DNA of 64,000 nt from Burkholderiaceae bacterium (GCA_016710525.1 JADJVQ010000031.1:1-64000); one strand, 5' to 3'; numbered from the stretch's first letter, positions 35,640 to 43,974 are shown. Translations and numbers: made by a program. The notes: generated from the letters alone by a model not told the origin.

Positions 35640-36030
35640 TGAATAAACCGAGTAAAATCGATTGTAGAGCAAAAAGAAAGAAAAAAGTCTATGAATACCC
35701 CCCGCCAGCAGCGGTTGTTTTGCCCCCGCGGGACCCAAAGCCACCCGCGCGGCGCGCGAAAGCCCAGTCCCCCCGCCCAACCCCCCCCCGGCCCGGGGGA
35801 GACCCCCGGACGGGTGGGGGGCGGCGGCGAGGAGATCTCCCGCCGGGGGCACCCCCCCGCCGCCGGCGGGGACCCCCCAGCAAGGCGGGGCCCTCCGCGG
35901 CCGACGGGGGGGCGGCGGGGGGGCCCGCCGATCCCACGCAGAGGGGGACAAGGGCCGGCTCCGGGCACGGGGGGGCCGCGGACAACCGGGGCCGAGCCTT
36001 GCTCGGCGGCCCCTCCCCCCGGCATAACCC
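35640..36030. other. Aberrant G/C homopolymer-rich stretch without credible coding
   Basis: Between the disturbed 5' end of sbtA and the readable part of LysR lie about 390 bases. From about 35700 they consist mostly of runs of C and G (for example runs of 7 to 10 C near 35780-35800), in a pattern unlike the rest of the window. No frame gives a recognisable protein, though the missing LysR DNA-binding domain (about 90 residues) should be here. Best explained as failed consensus in a difficult region; not treated as genes. Confidence 0.7.
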
Positions 36031-36585
36031 CCCGAGATCGACATCTCGCTGGAGGTGCTGAATCGCGACGGCGTCGTTCAGCGGCTGCGGGACAACCAGG
36101 ACGATCTGTACATCATGTCGATGCCACCGACCGACATCGATCTGGAGGATCAGGTCTTCATGCCCAATCCCCTGGTAGTGATCGCCGCCAGCGCCCATCC
36201 CCTGGCGGCGCGGCGCCAGCTCCCGCTCGCTGAGCTGGGCACTCAGCGATTTATCCTGCGCGAGCGCGGATCCGGCACCCGCATGGCGATCGATGCGCAC
36301 TTCAAGCGGCTCAGGATCAGACCCGACCTGCGTCTGGAACTGGGCAGCAACGAGGCGATCAAGGAGGCGGTTGCGGGCGGCCTCGGGGTGTCGGTCATCT
36401 CCAGCCATGCGCTTCATGGCCAGGCGGCCGAGCACGGGGTGTCGGTGCTGGATGTCGCCGGCTTCCCGATTGAATCGCGATGGCATGTGGTCCGCCGCAA
36501 GGGCAAGCAGCTGACGCCGATCGCCCAGGTGTTCCAGGAGCATCTGCTCGCTCAGTCGGAGAAATGGGCAGGGCGGGAAAGTTGA
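36031..36585 (+). CDS. LysR-family regulator, effector-binding domain only (5' part missing)
   Basis: Reads EIDISLEVLNRDGVVQRLRDNQDDLYIMSMPPTDIDLEDQVFMPNPLVVIAASAHPLA, then LILRERGSGTRMAID-like FILRERGSGTRMAIDAHF and LGSNEAIKEAVAGGLGVSVISSHAL. This is the LysR substrate-binding domain of the CbbR-like branch. In-frame stop TAA at 36025 and the G/C-rich stretch before it mean no helix-turn-helix is readable. About 182 residues remain of an expected 300. Divergent from sbtA, as expected for a regulator of inorganic carbon uptake. Probably intact in the organism. Confidence 0.82.
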   Translation, partial: PEIDISLEVLNRDGVVQRLRDNQDDLYIMSMPPTDIDLEDQVFMPNPLVVIAASAHPLAARRQLPLAELGTQRFILRERGSGTRMAIDAHFKRLRIRPDLRLELGSNEAIKEAVAGGLGVSVISSHALHGQAAEHGVSVLDVAGFPIESRWHVVRRKGKQLTPIAQVFQEHLLAQSEKWAGRES

Positions 36586-36706
36586 CGGGCGGCGAGCGTG
36601 GGGGCAGGTGACCTGGGGTTCGACGGTTTCCCCCTCGCTGGCAGAAATCGCCCTTGCAGGGCGCGCTCGCGCCGGCAGGCGCGCGAGCCGTCCCGCAATC
36701 CCGTCG

Positions 36707-36754
36707 ATCAAATGCAAAGGGCCACCCCTTTCGGGGCAGCCCTTTGCATTTGAT
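36707..36754 (-). terminator. Intrinsic terminator of ssrA, probably bidirectional
   Basis: Perfect 16-base arms at 36707-36722 and 36739-36754 (ATCAAATGCAAAGGGC and its complement) enclose a second hairpin CCCC-TTTC-GGGG. Read on the minus strand, the GC stem GGGCTGCCCC / GGGGTGGCCC is followed by TTTGCATTT, a normal intrinsic terminator directly after the tmRNA 3' CCA. Symmetric A/T flanks allow it to stop the convergent LysR transcript too. Confidence 0.8.
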
Positions 36755-37129
36755 GGTGGAGCCGGCGGGAATCGAACCCGCGTCCGCAAGTCCTCTACGA
36801 CCAGTTCTACATGCGTAGTCGATCAATTTTAGTCTCAGTGCGGATTTTGCCGATCGACAGGCCGATCCACACCCAGCTACCTAAGTTTTCGCCTCCGGTC
36901 AAAGTAGCCCTGACCGGCCGCTAGCCGATTGAAGTTACACCGCAGCCCTTCCGGTTACCCGGTCAGGCCCAGCCCATCGGCTGACTGTTGCGGCGCCCGC
37001 GGGGTTTAAGCCGCGAGAGCGAAACGCTGATCGTTGGCGTTTACAGTTTTGCCAATTGATTTACGAGGAAAAGGCGCCTCGGCATGCCCTGTGCCGCTTC
37101 GCTACCCACGTCGAAACCAGGTCGGCCCC
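36754..37129 (-). ncRNA. ssrA: Transfer-messenger RNA (tmRNA)
   Basis: The 5' end GGGGCCGACCTGGTTTCGACG and the 3' end GGTTCGATTCCCGCCGGCTCCACCA (reverse strand) form the tRNA-like domain. The acceptor stem GGGGCCG pairs with CGGCTCC over seven bases with one G-U; the T-loop TTCGATT is present and CCA is encoded. The tag reading frame is at 37038-37006: it resumes at GCC and encodes ANDQRFALAA then TAA, close to the betaproteobacterial consensus ANDERFALAA. One-piece tmRNA, 376 nt; rescues stalled ribosomes with SmpB. Confidence 0.96.
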
Positions 37130-37198
37130 GGAAATCGGGTGATGCAGTGTGGCTGGCACTCCCGCCGATCAAGCGGGAGCAGTCGGTAAGTATAGTCT

Positions 37199-37224
37199 TC
37201 CTGCCGGATTTCAAGGGCGGCGAC
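37199..37224 (-). promoter_or_regulatory. Candidate ssrA promoter
   Basis: Reverse strand TTGAAA (37224-37219) and TATACT (37204-37199) resemble sigma-70 -35 and -10 boxes, about 70 bases before the mature tmRNA 5' end. The spacer is only 14 bases, shorter than the usual 16-18; a missing base or two in the assembly could explain this. A precursor would need 5' processing by RNase P, which is normal for tmRNA. Confidence 0.4.
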
Positions 37225-37314
37225 TTGCGCCTGCCGCCCAGGCGCTCGCGAAACAGGCGCTGGCGCGACTTCGACTATCCTTGATGCCTCTCTCGACTTC
37301 ACCTGGTAATTCCC

Positions 37315-37800
37315 ATGAGCGCAGATCAATCCTCCTCGAGCCCCAAATGGAAGCATGACGGCGTGCGCGTCGTTCCGGGCAACCAGCTCGATGCCAACAC
37401 CGCGCAGACCCCCGGCATGGACCGCAAGGCAGCGATCAATTTCGCGCGCGTTGGCGCGCAGAAGCTGTGGGCCGGCACGGTCCATATCCACCCCGACGCC
37501 AAGACCGGCGCCCACCATCACGGCCCGCTCGAGAGCGTGATCTTCGTGGTCAAGGGCAGGGCCCGCCTGCGCTGGGGCGAAAAGCTCGAATTCGTGGCGG
37601 AGGCCGGCCCGGGCGACTTCATCTATGTGCCGCCCTATGTGCCGCACCAGGAAATCAATGCCAGCCCGGACGAGGTGCTCGAGTGCGTGCTGTGCCGCAG
37701 CGACGGCGAGGCCGTGGCGATCAACCTGGATATCGAGGTGGTCGAAAAGCCCGAAACGGTTCTGTGGGTCGACCCCACGCATCCGCAGGGTGGCGTCTGA
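37315..37800 (+). CDS. Cupin-domain protein
   Basis: 161-residue single cupin. Motif 1: HPDAKTGAHHHGPLESVIFVVKGRARLRWG (His-rich metal ligands and Glu). Motif 2: AGPGDFIYVPPYVPHQEIN. Ends ETVLWVDPTHPQGG. Resembles small uncharacterised cupins common in Burkholderiales. Starts MSADQSSSSPKWKHDGVRVV. Stands alone between ssrA and a NIPSNAP gene. Function unknown. Confidence 0.85.
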   Translation: MSADQSSSSPKWKHDGVRVVPGNQLDANTAQTPGMDRKAAINFARVGAQKLWAGTVHIHPDAKTGAHHHGPLESVIFVVKGRARLRWGEKLEFVAEAGPGDFIYVPPYVPHQEINASPDEVLECVLCRSDGEAVAINLDIEVVEKPETVLWVDPTHPQGGV

Positions 37801-37868
37801 CCCCACCGCGGAGGTGGTAACCAGGCGCATGACCGGGCGGGGCGCAATGCCCGCCCGGCAGCCTGGTG

Positions 37869-38195
37869 TTACTTGATCGCCGAATACGACGTCGGCGCCA
37901 GGATCGAGTTCGTGAAGTGCGTGATCAGCGGGCCGTTCTTCTCGGTCTCGGCACGCTGGCTGAGCCAGTCCGGATCGCTCGCGAAGGCGGCCCATTTTTT
38001 CTCGCGTTCGGCCAGGCTTTCCCAGGCCAGCAGGTAGGTGAGGTCGTTGTTGCTGTCGCCGATCACGGTCGTCCAGAAGCCGACCGGGCGAATCCCGTGC
38101 TTCTCCCAGAGTTTCAGCGTGATGGTTTCGAAGCGCTTGTTCAGGTCGGGCAGACGACCCGGGACGCAGTGATAGATCCGCAGTTCATGAATCAT
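37869..38195 (-). CDS. NIPSNAP family protein
   Basis: 108-residue ferredoxin-like dimeric barrel protein. MIHELRIYHCVPGRLPDLNKRFETITLKLWEKHGIRPVGFWTTVIGDSNNDLTYLLAWESLAEREKKWAAF is the standard NIPSNAP pattern (ELR.Y...PG...., GFW, L.YLLAWES...RE..W..F). Divergent from the enoyl-CoA hydratase gene. Often beside catabolic genes in betaproteobacteria, but without assigned reaction. Confidence 0.9.
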   Translation of the reverse strand: MIHELRIYHCVPGRLPDLNKRFETITLKLWEKHGIRPVGFWTTVIGDSNNDLTYLLAWESLAEREKKWAAFASDPDWLSQRAETEKNGPLITHFTNSILAPTSYSAIK

Positions 38196-38263
38196 GGGTT
38201 CCTCCTTGGTGTGCTGTTGCTTTCGAGGGCAGTATAGGCATTCACCTTTGCGCAGGCGGCGTC

Positions 38264-39088
38264 ATGAACATCAAATCCAGAATCATCGCGAGCCAGCCGG
38301 TACCCGGCATCGTCGTGCTGGCCTTCAGCAATCCGCCCCACGGTTATTTCGACGACGCCAGCGAGGTTGAACTGCTCGCCCACCTGGACGCCATCGAAGC
38401 CAACGAGGCCTTGCGGGCGGTCGTGCTGACCGGCGCCGACAACGGCGTGTTCGTGCGCCACTATTCGGTCGAAGTGCTCGAGGAGCGCGCGGTGGCGATG
38501 GCGGCCCGCGGCCTGAAGTTCTCGGTCGAGCGGCCGGTGCCCGAGGCGGGCATCCATCGCTGCCAGCGCCGGATGGAGCAATCGGGCAAGGTCTTCATCG
38601 CGGCGATCAACGGGACCGCGATGGGAGGCGGTTATGAAATCGCGCTGGCCTGCGACCTGCGGCTCGCGCAGGCAGGCGACTACACGATCGGCCTGCCCGA
38701 AGTGAACATCGGCATCCTCCCGGGCGCCGGCGGCACCCAGCGCCTGACCCGCCTGATCGGGCAGGCCAGGGCGCTCGAACTGATCCTGATGGGGCAGGTG
38801 GTCGGGCCGCAGGACGCAGCCCGCCTGGGCATGGTCAACGCCTGCGTGAACGTGCCCGTGCTGCCGGCTGCTCTGGCCTGGGCCGCCCGGATCGCGGCGC
38901 AGTCGCCCAAGGCCATCGCGCACGTCAAGCGGCTGGTGCGCCAGGCCCACGAAATGCCGCTCGAGCAGGGCCTCGCGATCGAGCGCACCCTGTTCTGCGA
39001 CCTGATGGTGTCCGAAGACGGCATCGCCCTGATGCACGAGATGAACCAGGGGCGGCTGCAGATCACCGGTGAACTGAGCGGCGATTAG
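38264..39088 (+). CDS. Enoyl-CoA hydratase/isomerase family protein
   Basis: 274-residue crotonase-fold protein. Oxyanion-hole motif AAINGTAMGGGYEIALACDLRLA and second motif YTIGLPEVNIGILPGAGGTQRLTRLIG (the Glu of GLPE is one of the two hydratase glutamates). ALELILMGQVVGPQDAARLGMVN and the C-terminal FCDLMVSEDGIALM (S-D-E-G-type region) complete the fold. Start MNIKSRIIASQPVPGIVVLAFSNPP. Probable beta-oxidation-type hydratase; substrate unknown. Confidence 0.9.
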   Translation: MNIKSRIIASQPVPGIVVLAFSNPPHGYFDDASEVELLAHLDAIEANEALRAVVLTGADNGVFVRHYSVEVLEERAVAMAARGLKFSVERPVPEAGIHRCQRRMEQSGKVFIAAINGTAMGGGYEIALACDLRLAQAGDYTIGLPEVNIGILPGAGGTQRLTRLIGQARALELILMGQVVGPQDAARLGMVNACVNVPVLPAALAWAARIAAQSPKAIAHVKRLVRQAHEMPLEQGLAIERTLFCDLMVSEDGIALMHEMNQGRLQITGELSGD

Positions 39089-39159
39089 CCGCCCCGCGTC
39101 ACGCGTCGGCGACGGCCCGCAGCCAGCCGGCCCACAACCGGGCCGCACCGGCCGCCGAC

Positions 39160-40143
39160 TTATTTGGCGACCCCGATCTCGCGCAGGATGCCCCCGAGAC
39201 GCGCCGATTCGGCCTCGACGTACTTGCCGAAATCGTCGCCCGTCAGCAGGAACGGACCCCAGTCGTTCTTGCGCAGCGCTTCTTTCCAGCTGGCGTGTTC
39301 GGTGCCCTTGACCACCGCATCGGTCAGCGTCTTGCGCTGCTCGGCGGTGATGCCGGGCGCGCCATAGACACCACGCCAGTTATAGATTTCGACGTTCACG
39401 CCCTGCTCCTTGAGCGTGGGCAGATTGCGCAGCTTGAAGCTCGAGGAAATCCCCAGGGCGCGCATGCGTCCGGCGTCCACGTCCGGCGCGAACTCCGACA
39501 CACCCGCGACGCCGACGGTGACGTGGCCGCCCAGGATGGCCGACTTGGCCTCGCCGCCACCCGCGAAGGCGACGTAGTTCACCTTGGTCGGATCGACGCC
39601 CACGTCCTTGGCGATCAGGCCGACCATGATGTGATCGATCGAGCCGCGCGAGCCACCGCCCCACGACACCGATCCCGGATTGGCCTTGAGCTTGTCGATC
39701 AGGTCCTTCAGGGTCTGAATGGGGGAGTTCGCGGGGACCACCAGGATCATCGTGTCGGCAAACAGGCGCGCGATCGGGGTCGCGTTCTTCAGGGTGACTG
39801 GCGGCTTGCCGGTTTCGATGGCGCCGACCATCACCGCCCCGGTCACGATCAGGGCCGAGCCGTTGCCGCGTTCGCTGTTCACGAACTGCGCCAGGCCGAT
39901 CGTGCCGCCGGCTCCGCCCTTGTTTTCGAAGGTGGCATTGCGCGCGCTGCCAGCAGCGATCATGGCGGCACCCAGGGAGCGGCCGGTCTGGTCGAAGCCG
40001 CCGCCCGGATTGGCGCCGATCATGACCTTGAGCGTGTCGACCTGTGCCCGGACCGGGGCCGACATGGCCAAGAGGCCAGCCAGGGCGAACGCGCCTGCAA
40101 GACGGACGCCAGGCTTTGATACGAATGCGCGCAACGAATTCAC
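39160..40143 (-). CDS. Bug/TctC-family tripartite tricarboxylate receptor
   Basis: 327-residue periplasmic receptor. Signal: VRLAGAFALAGLLAMSAPVRAQ. Mature motifs: DTLKVMIGANPGGGFDQTGRSLG, FENKGGAGGTIGLAQFVN and GVGVDP-like regions, then RNLPTLKEQGVNVEIYNWRGVYGAPGITAEQRK, a common Bug C-terminal block. The start is taken as GTG 40143 (MNSLRAFVSK), since the longer in-frame extension is not signal-like. Downstream of gph on the same strand with a 106-base gap. Ligand unknown. Confidence 0.88.
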   Translation of the reverse strand: MNSLRAFVSKPGVRLAGAFALAGLLAMSAPVRAQVDTLKVMIGANPGGGFDQTGRSLGAAMIAAGSARNATFENKGGAGGTIGLAQFVNSERGNGSALIVTGAVMVGAIETGKPPVTLKNATPIARLFADTMILVVPANSPIQTLKDLIDKLKANPGSVSWGGGSRGSIDHIMVGLIAKDVGVDPTKVNYVAFAGGGEAKSAILGGHVTVGVAGVSEFAPDVDAGRMRALGISSSFKLRNLPTLKEQGVNVEIYNWRGVYGAPGITAEQRKTLTDAVVKGTEHASWKEALRKNDWGPFLLTGDDFGKYVEAESARLGGILREIGVAK

Positions 40144-40249
40144 GATGGTAGGTCTCCGGGGATCTGGGCCGCCTGGCGCGATGCGTCGGCAGCTCGGGTT
40201 GATGGATGTCGTGGCGGGATTCTGCCACCGGCCCGGCGGCAGCGCGAAT

Positions 40250-40954
40250 TCATGCCAACAGCAACGCGGCGAGCGCGCCGGGCGTCTCGACCAGGTGATC
40301 GGCACCCCAGGACCGGGGCGGGCGCGCATCACCGCAGAACCCGTAGCCGGCGGCCACGGTCAGCATGCCGGCGGCACGGCCGGCCTCGATGTCGCGTTCA
40401 TCGTCGCCGACGTAGACGCAGCGCTGCGGTTCGACCCGCGCCAGCCGGGCCGCGTGCAGCAGCGGTTCGGGATGGGGCTTGGCGTAGCCGGTGGTGTCGC
40501 CGCCGATCGCGCTTGCGCTGCGGTGCAAGATGCCCAGATCGGCCAAGATGGGTCGGACGTAGCGCTCGACCTTGTTGCTGACCACCCCCCACACGATGCC
40601 GCGCGCGTCCAGCGCGTCCAGCATGGCATCGAGCCCGTCGAACAAGCGTGTGTGCACGCACATCGCCGCCTCATAGCGGGCCAGGAAGTCGTTTTTCAGA
40701 GCTTCGAAGGCCGGATCGTCGCGATCGATCCCCAGGCCTGCGCCGATCAGTCCGCGCGCGCCCATCGAAGAAAAGGGCCGCAGCTGAGCCAGTGGCAAAG
40801 GCGCCAGTCCGCGCTGTACGCGCATGGCATTGACGGGCGCCGCCAGGTCGGCGGCGGTGTCGGCGAGGGTGCCATCGAGGTCGAAGAAGATGGCGGCAGG
40901 CCGCCAGGGGAGGGTCGGCAGAACGTCACGATCGTTCACGGATTCGCCTGACAT
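40250..40954 (-). CDS. gph: Phosphoglycolate phosphatase
   Basis: 234-residue HAD-superfamily phosphatase. Motif I AAIFFDLDGTLADTAADLAAPVNAMR, motif II VVSNK, motif III KPHPEPLLHAA and motif IV VYVGDDERDIEAGRAAGM are all present; the helical cap reads SSMGARGLIGAGLG. Follows ubiG by 4 bases, the normal betaproteobacterial ubiG-gph order. Hydrolyses 2-phosphoglycolate, a product of DNA repair, to glycolate. Confidence 0.92.
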   Translation of the reverse strand: MSGESVNDRDVLPTLPWRPAAIFFDLDGTLADTAADLAAPVNAMRVQRGLAPLPLAQLRPFSSMGARGLIGAGLGIDRDDPAFEALKNDFLARYEAAMCVHTRLFDGLDAMLDALDARGIVWGVVSNKVERYVRPILADLGILHRSASAIGGDTTGYAKPHPEPLLHAARLARVEPQRCVYVGDDERDIEAGRAAGMLTVAAGYGFCGDARPPRSWGADHLVETPGALAALLLA

Positions 40955-40958
40955 GAAT

Positions 40959-41705
40959 TCACCGTTGGCCTGAGGCGGTCGGCTTGCGGAACGCGACCAG
41001 GTAGTTCACCGAGACATCGGCCTGGCTCAGCCGATAGCGTCGGGTGATCGGGTTGTAGGTCAGGCCCGTCATGTCGACGAGATCGAGCCCGGCGTGCCGG
41101 GCGTAGGACGACAGTTCGGCGGGTCGCAGGAATTTTTCGTACTCGTGCGTGCCTTTGGGCAGCAGGTTGAGCACGTATTCGGCGCCGACGATGGCAAACA
41201 GGAAGGCCTTCGGGTTGCGATTGATGGTCGACATGAACACCCAGCCGCCGGGTCGCGCCAGAGTGGCGCAGGCGCGCACGGTCGAGGCCGGATCGGGGAC
41301 GTGTTCCAGCATTTCCATGCAGGTGACCACGTCGAACTGGCCCGGGCAGCGCTGCGCCATCGCCTCGGCCGCAATGCGCTCGTAGGTGACGGTCACGCCG
41401 CTCTCGAGCCCGTGCAGTTCGGCAACCCGCAGCGGCTTGTCGGCCAGGTCGATGCCGGTGACCCGCGCGCCGCGCGCGGCCATCGATTCAGCCAGGATTC
41501 CGCCGCCGCATCCGATGTCGATCGCCTGCTTGCCGGCCAGAGCGGCCATCGCGTCGATCCAGTCCAGGCGCAGCGGGTTGATCTCGTGCAGCGGGCGGAA
41601 CTCCGATCCGGGGTCCCACCAGCGGGCGGCAAGGGCCTGGAATTTGGCGAGTTCACCCGCGTCGGCATTGGCGGGAAGGGGGCGGTCGTCGAGCGATGGG
41701 GCCAT
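40959..41705 (-). CDS. ubiG: Ubiquinone biosynthesis O-methyltransferase UbiG
   Basis: 248-residue SAM-dependent methyltransferase performing both O-methylations of ubiquinone synthesis. ELAKFQALAARWWDPGSEFRPLHEINPLRLDWI is the UbiG signature. The SAM motif is AIDIGCGGGILAESMA; then EMLEHVPDPAS, FMSTINRNPKAFLFAIVGAEYVL and PKGTHEYEKFLRPAEL. Lies between the ompA-like gene and gph on the same strand. Confidence 0.96.
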   Translation of the reverse strand: MAPSLDDRPLPANADAGELAKFQALAARWWDPGSEFRPLHEINPLRLDWIDAMAALAGKQAIDIGCGGGILAESMAARGARVTGIDLADKPLRVAELHGLESGVTVTYERIAAEAMAQRCPGQFDVVTCMEMLEHVPDPASTVRACATLARPGGWVFMSTINRNPKAFLFAIVGAEYVLNLLPKGTHEYEKFLRPAELSSYARHAGLDLVDMTGLTYNPITRRYRLSQADVSVNYLVAFRKPTASGQR

Positions 41706-41814
41706 GGGCGGGTGTCCGGGAGCAATGAGGCGGCAACCGAAGTCGGCAACCAGGAAGCGTCGTCGCGGTACGCGCCGACAGGGGCTGGCAAGGAAAAATA
41801 CCCAACAAAAATAT

Positions 41815-41843
41815 CAAATAAAAAGCCCCGCCGAAGCGGGGCT
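41815..41843 (-). terminator. Intrinsic terminator after the OmpA-like gene
   Basis: Stem AGCCCCGC / GCGGGGCT (41824-41831 and 41836-41843) with a 4-base loop. On the minus strand it is followed by TTTTTATTTGATATTTTTG, a strong T tract. It lies 22 bases past the ompA-like stop. Confidence 0.88.
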
Positions 41844-41864
41844 CTGTGCGGCGCGGGCTAAGAA

Positions 41865-42575
41865 TTACTTCTTGGCGCGCGTACCGACGACTTCGATTTC
41901 GACGCGACGGTTCTTGGCGCGGCCTTCCGAGGTCTTGTTGTCGGCGGTGGGCTGCTTCTCGCCCTTGCCTTCGGTGTAGACACGGTTGGCTTCGATGCCC
42001 TTGCTCACCAGGTAGGCCTTGACGGCTTCCGAGCGCTTGACCGACAGCTTCTGGTTGTACGCATCGGAGCCCACGCTGTCGGTGTGGCCGACGGCGATGA
42101 TCACCTCGAGGGTGATGCCTTTCAGCTTGCCGGTCAGGTCATCCAGCTTGGCTTTGCCTTCGGGCTTCAGGACGGATTTGTCGAAGTCGAAGAAAGCATC
42201 AGCGGCGAAGGTGACTTTTTCGCTGGTGGGCGCAGCCGGAGCAGCGGCCGGGCGAGCCGGAGCCGTCGCAGGCCGTGCGGGTGCGGCACCCGGGGCAGCG
42301 GCGGCAGGCGGGGGCGCCATCGGCGAACGCGGAGCAGCAGCCGGTGAAGGAGCAGCCGTCTTGGGCAGCAGGTCGTCGTCGCAGCCTTTGATGGCATTGG
42401 CGGGCGCCCAGAAACCGGTGCGCCAGCACAGGCCGGAGCCGCTCTTGACGACTTCGGAATTGGGGCTGATGACGTAGCCGCTGTTTTTCGGATCGGCAGT
42501 TTGGGCGCTCGCGACGGTGCTGACCGCCATCAGTGCGGAAGCTACCAATACAGCCAGATTGACCGGTTTGTTCAT
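41865..42575 (-). CDS. OmpA-family outer membrane / peptidoglycan-associated protein
   Basis: 236 residues. Signal peptide MNKPVNLAVLVASALMAVSTVASAQ. A short segment contains YVISPNSEVVKSGSGLCWRTGFW..AIKGCDDDLLPK, typical of the Burkholderiales ompA gene next to ubiG. Then a Pro/Ala-rich linker (about residues 75-120), and a C-terminal OmpA domain: FFDFDKSVLKPEGKAKLDDL, VGHTDSVGSDAYNQKLSVKRSEAVKAYL and GKGEKQPTADNKTSEGRAKNRRVEIEV (peptidoglycan-binding). ATG 42575 chosen for the signal peptide. Confidence 0.93.
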   Translation of the reverse strand: MNKPVNLAVLVASALMAVSTVASAQTADPKNSGYVISPNSEVVKSGSGLCWRTGFWAPANAIKGCDDDLLPKTAAPSPAAAPRSPMAPPPAAAAPGAAPARPATAPARPAAAPAAPTSEKVTFAADAFFDFDKSVLKPEGKAKLDDLTGKLKGITLEVIIAVGHTDSVGSDAYNQKLSVKRSEAVKAYLVSKGIEANRVYTEGKGEKQPTADNKTSEGRAKNRRVEIEVVGTRAKK

Positions 42576-42627
42576 GTTTCTCCTCTCGGTAGGACGATTC
42601 CGTGACATGACGCCGACCCGCACCGCT

Positions 42628-43974
42628 TCAGGCACCAGAAAGGCGCAGCCCGGCCGGCAGAGTCTCGACAATTCGATTGTGCCATAGGCGGGTGCGAGCC
42701 ACTACCTCGCCGAGCCGCGACACAGCTTGCTGGCCGGCCAGTTGTCGTTCGTGAACAACAACCTTGCCTGCGACCCAGACCGCGGTGATCTGGTCACTTC
42801 CGGCGCCGTAGACCAGCTGGGCGACGGGTTCGAAAACCGGCAGCGTGCGGGCTTCACTCAGGTCGATCGCGACGAGATCGGCTTGTTTTCCAGGCGTGAT
42901 GCTGCCCAGCTGGTCGCCCAGGCCCAGCGCTCGCGCGCCCGCCAGGGTCATGGCATGCAGGGTCTCGTGCGCCGGCCAGGCGGTGGCGTCTCCCGAGCTG
43001 CCTTTGGCCAGCAGCGATGCCGTGCGGGCCTCGGCCAGCAGGTCCAGGCGGTTGTTGCTGGCCGCGCCATCGGTGCCGATGCCGACCGGAATGCCGGCGG
43101 CCCGCATGCGCGCCGTTGGTGCGATGCCGCTGGCCAGCTTCAGGTTGGAGTGCGGGCAATGCGCCACGACGGCGCCCTGGCGGGCCAGCAGCGCCAGGTC
43201 GGCGTCGTCCAGGTGCACCGCATGGATGGCGATGAAATCGGGCCCCAGCAGCCCGAGGTCGGCCAGCCGTTGCAGCGGCCGTTTGCCATGCTGGGCCAGG
43301 CTGTCGGAGATCTCGGTCAGGGTTTCGTGAACATGGCATTGCACCGGCATGGCCAGTTCGGCAGCCAGGCTCGCCACCCGGCGAAAGCTGTCGTCGGAGA
43401 CCGTGTAGGGCGCGTGCGGCGCCAGCGTGAAGCGGATGCGCGGTTCGTCGCGCAGCTGGTCGCGCAGTTCCAGGCCCTTGCGGATGTACTCGGCCGCTCC
43501 GCTGCCATAGGGCGAGCCGAACTCGATCACGATGATCCCGACGGCTGCCCGCATGCCCATGTCCAGCGCGGCCCGGGCCACCTCCTCGGGATAGAAATAC
43601 ATGTCGCTGAAGCAGGTGACACCCCCCAGCAGCATTTCGGCGCAGGCCAGCACGGCGCCGTCGGCCACGAACTCGGGAGAGATCAGCGCCGCCTCGAGGG
43701 GCCAGATCCGCTCGCGCAGCCAGCGCTCCAGAGGCAGGTCGTCACCCGCGCCGCGCAGCAGCGTCATCGGGACATGGGTATGCAGATTGACGAAGCCCGG
43801 GACCAGGAGATGGCCGGGCAATTCGGTGACCGCCGCGTCGGGCCAGGCCTGGCGCGCCTGCTGCGCGGGCAGCACGGCGACGATGCGCTCGCCTTCGATG
43901 GCGACCGCATGATCGTGCAGCACGGTGGCCGCCGGCTCGACCGGCGCGATCCATTGGGGCGCAATGAGTTTCAT
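42628..43974 (-). CDS. TRZ/ATZ-family amidohydrolase (5-methylthioadenosine/S-adenosylhomocysteine deaminase-like)
   Basis: 448-residue amidohydrolase. Metal site HTHVPMTLLRGAGDDLPLERWLRERIWPLEA is the MtaD/SAH deaminase N-terminal signature. CHVHETLTEI (third His), IAIHAVHLDDADLALLARQGAVVAHCPHSNLKLASGIAP and VGIGTDGAASNNRLDLLAEAR (metal Asp) complete the active site; ends GSITPGKQADLVAIDL. Probably deaminates methylthioadenosine, SAH or a related purine nucleoside. Divergent from gyrA. Confidence 0.88.
   Translation of the reverse strand: MKLIAPQWIAPVEPAATVLHDHAVAIEGERIVAVLPAQQARQAWPDAAVTELPGHLLVPGFVNLHTHVPMTLLRGAGDDLPLERWLRERIWPLEAALISPEFVADGAVLACAEMLLGGVTCFSDMYFYPEEVARAALDMGMRAAVGIIVIEFGSPYGSGAAEYIRKGLELRDQLRDEPRIRFTLAPHAPYTVSDDSFRRVASLAAELAMPVQCHVHETLTEISDSLAQHGKRPLQRLADLGLLGPDFIAIHAVHLDDADLALLARQGAVVAHCPHSNLKLASGIAPTARMRAAGIPVGIGTDGAASNNRLDLLAEARTASLLAKGSSGDATAWPAHETLHAMTLAGARALGLGDQLGSITPGKQADLVAIDLSEARTLPVFEPVAQLVYGAGSDQITAVWVAGKVVVHERQLAGQQAVSRLGEVVARTRLWHNRIVETLPAGLRLSGA

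Noticed and set aside
35691..36233. Open frames through the G/C-rich stretch (proline/glycine/arginine-rich proteins on both strands).
   Set aside because: They consist of homopolymer-encoded Pro, Gly and Arg with no domain, and sit where a LysR N-terminus is expected.
36754..37129. ssrA as an integration site of a genomic island.
   Set aside because: No integrase gene and no repeat of the ssrA 3' end were found in the window; kept only as a tentative remark for the sbtA-lysR segment.
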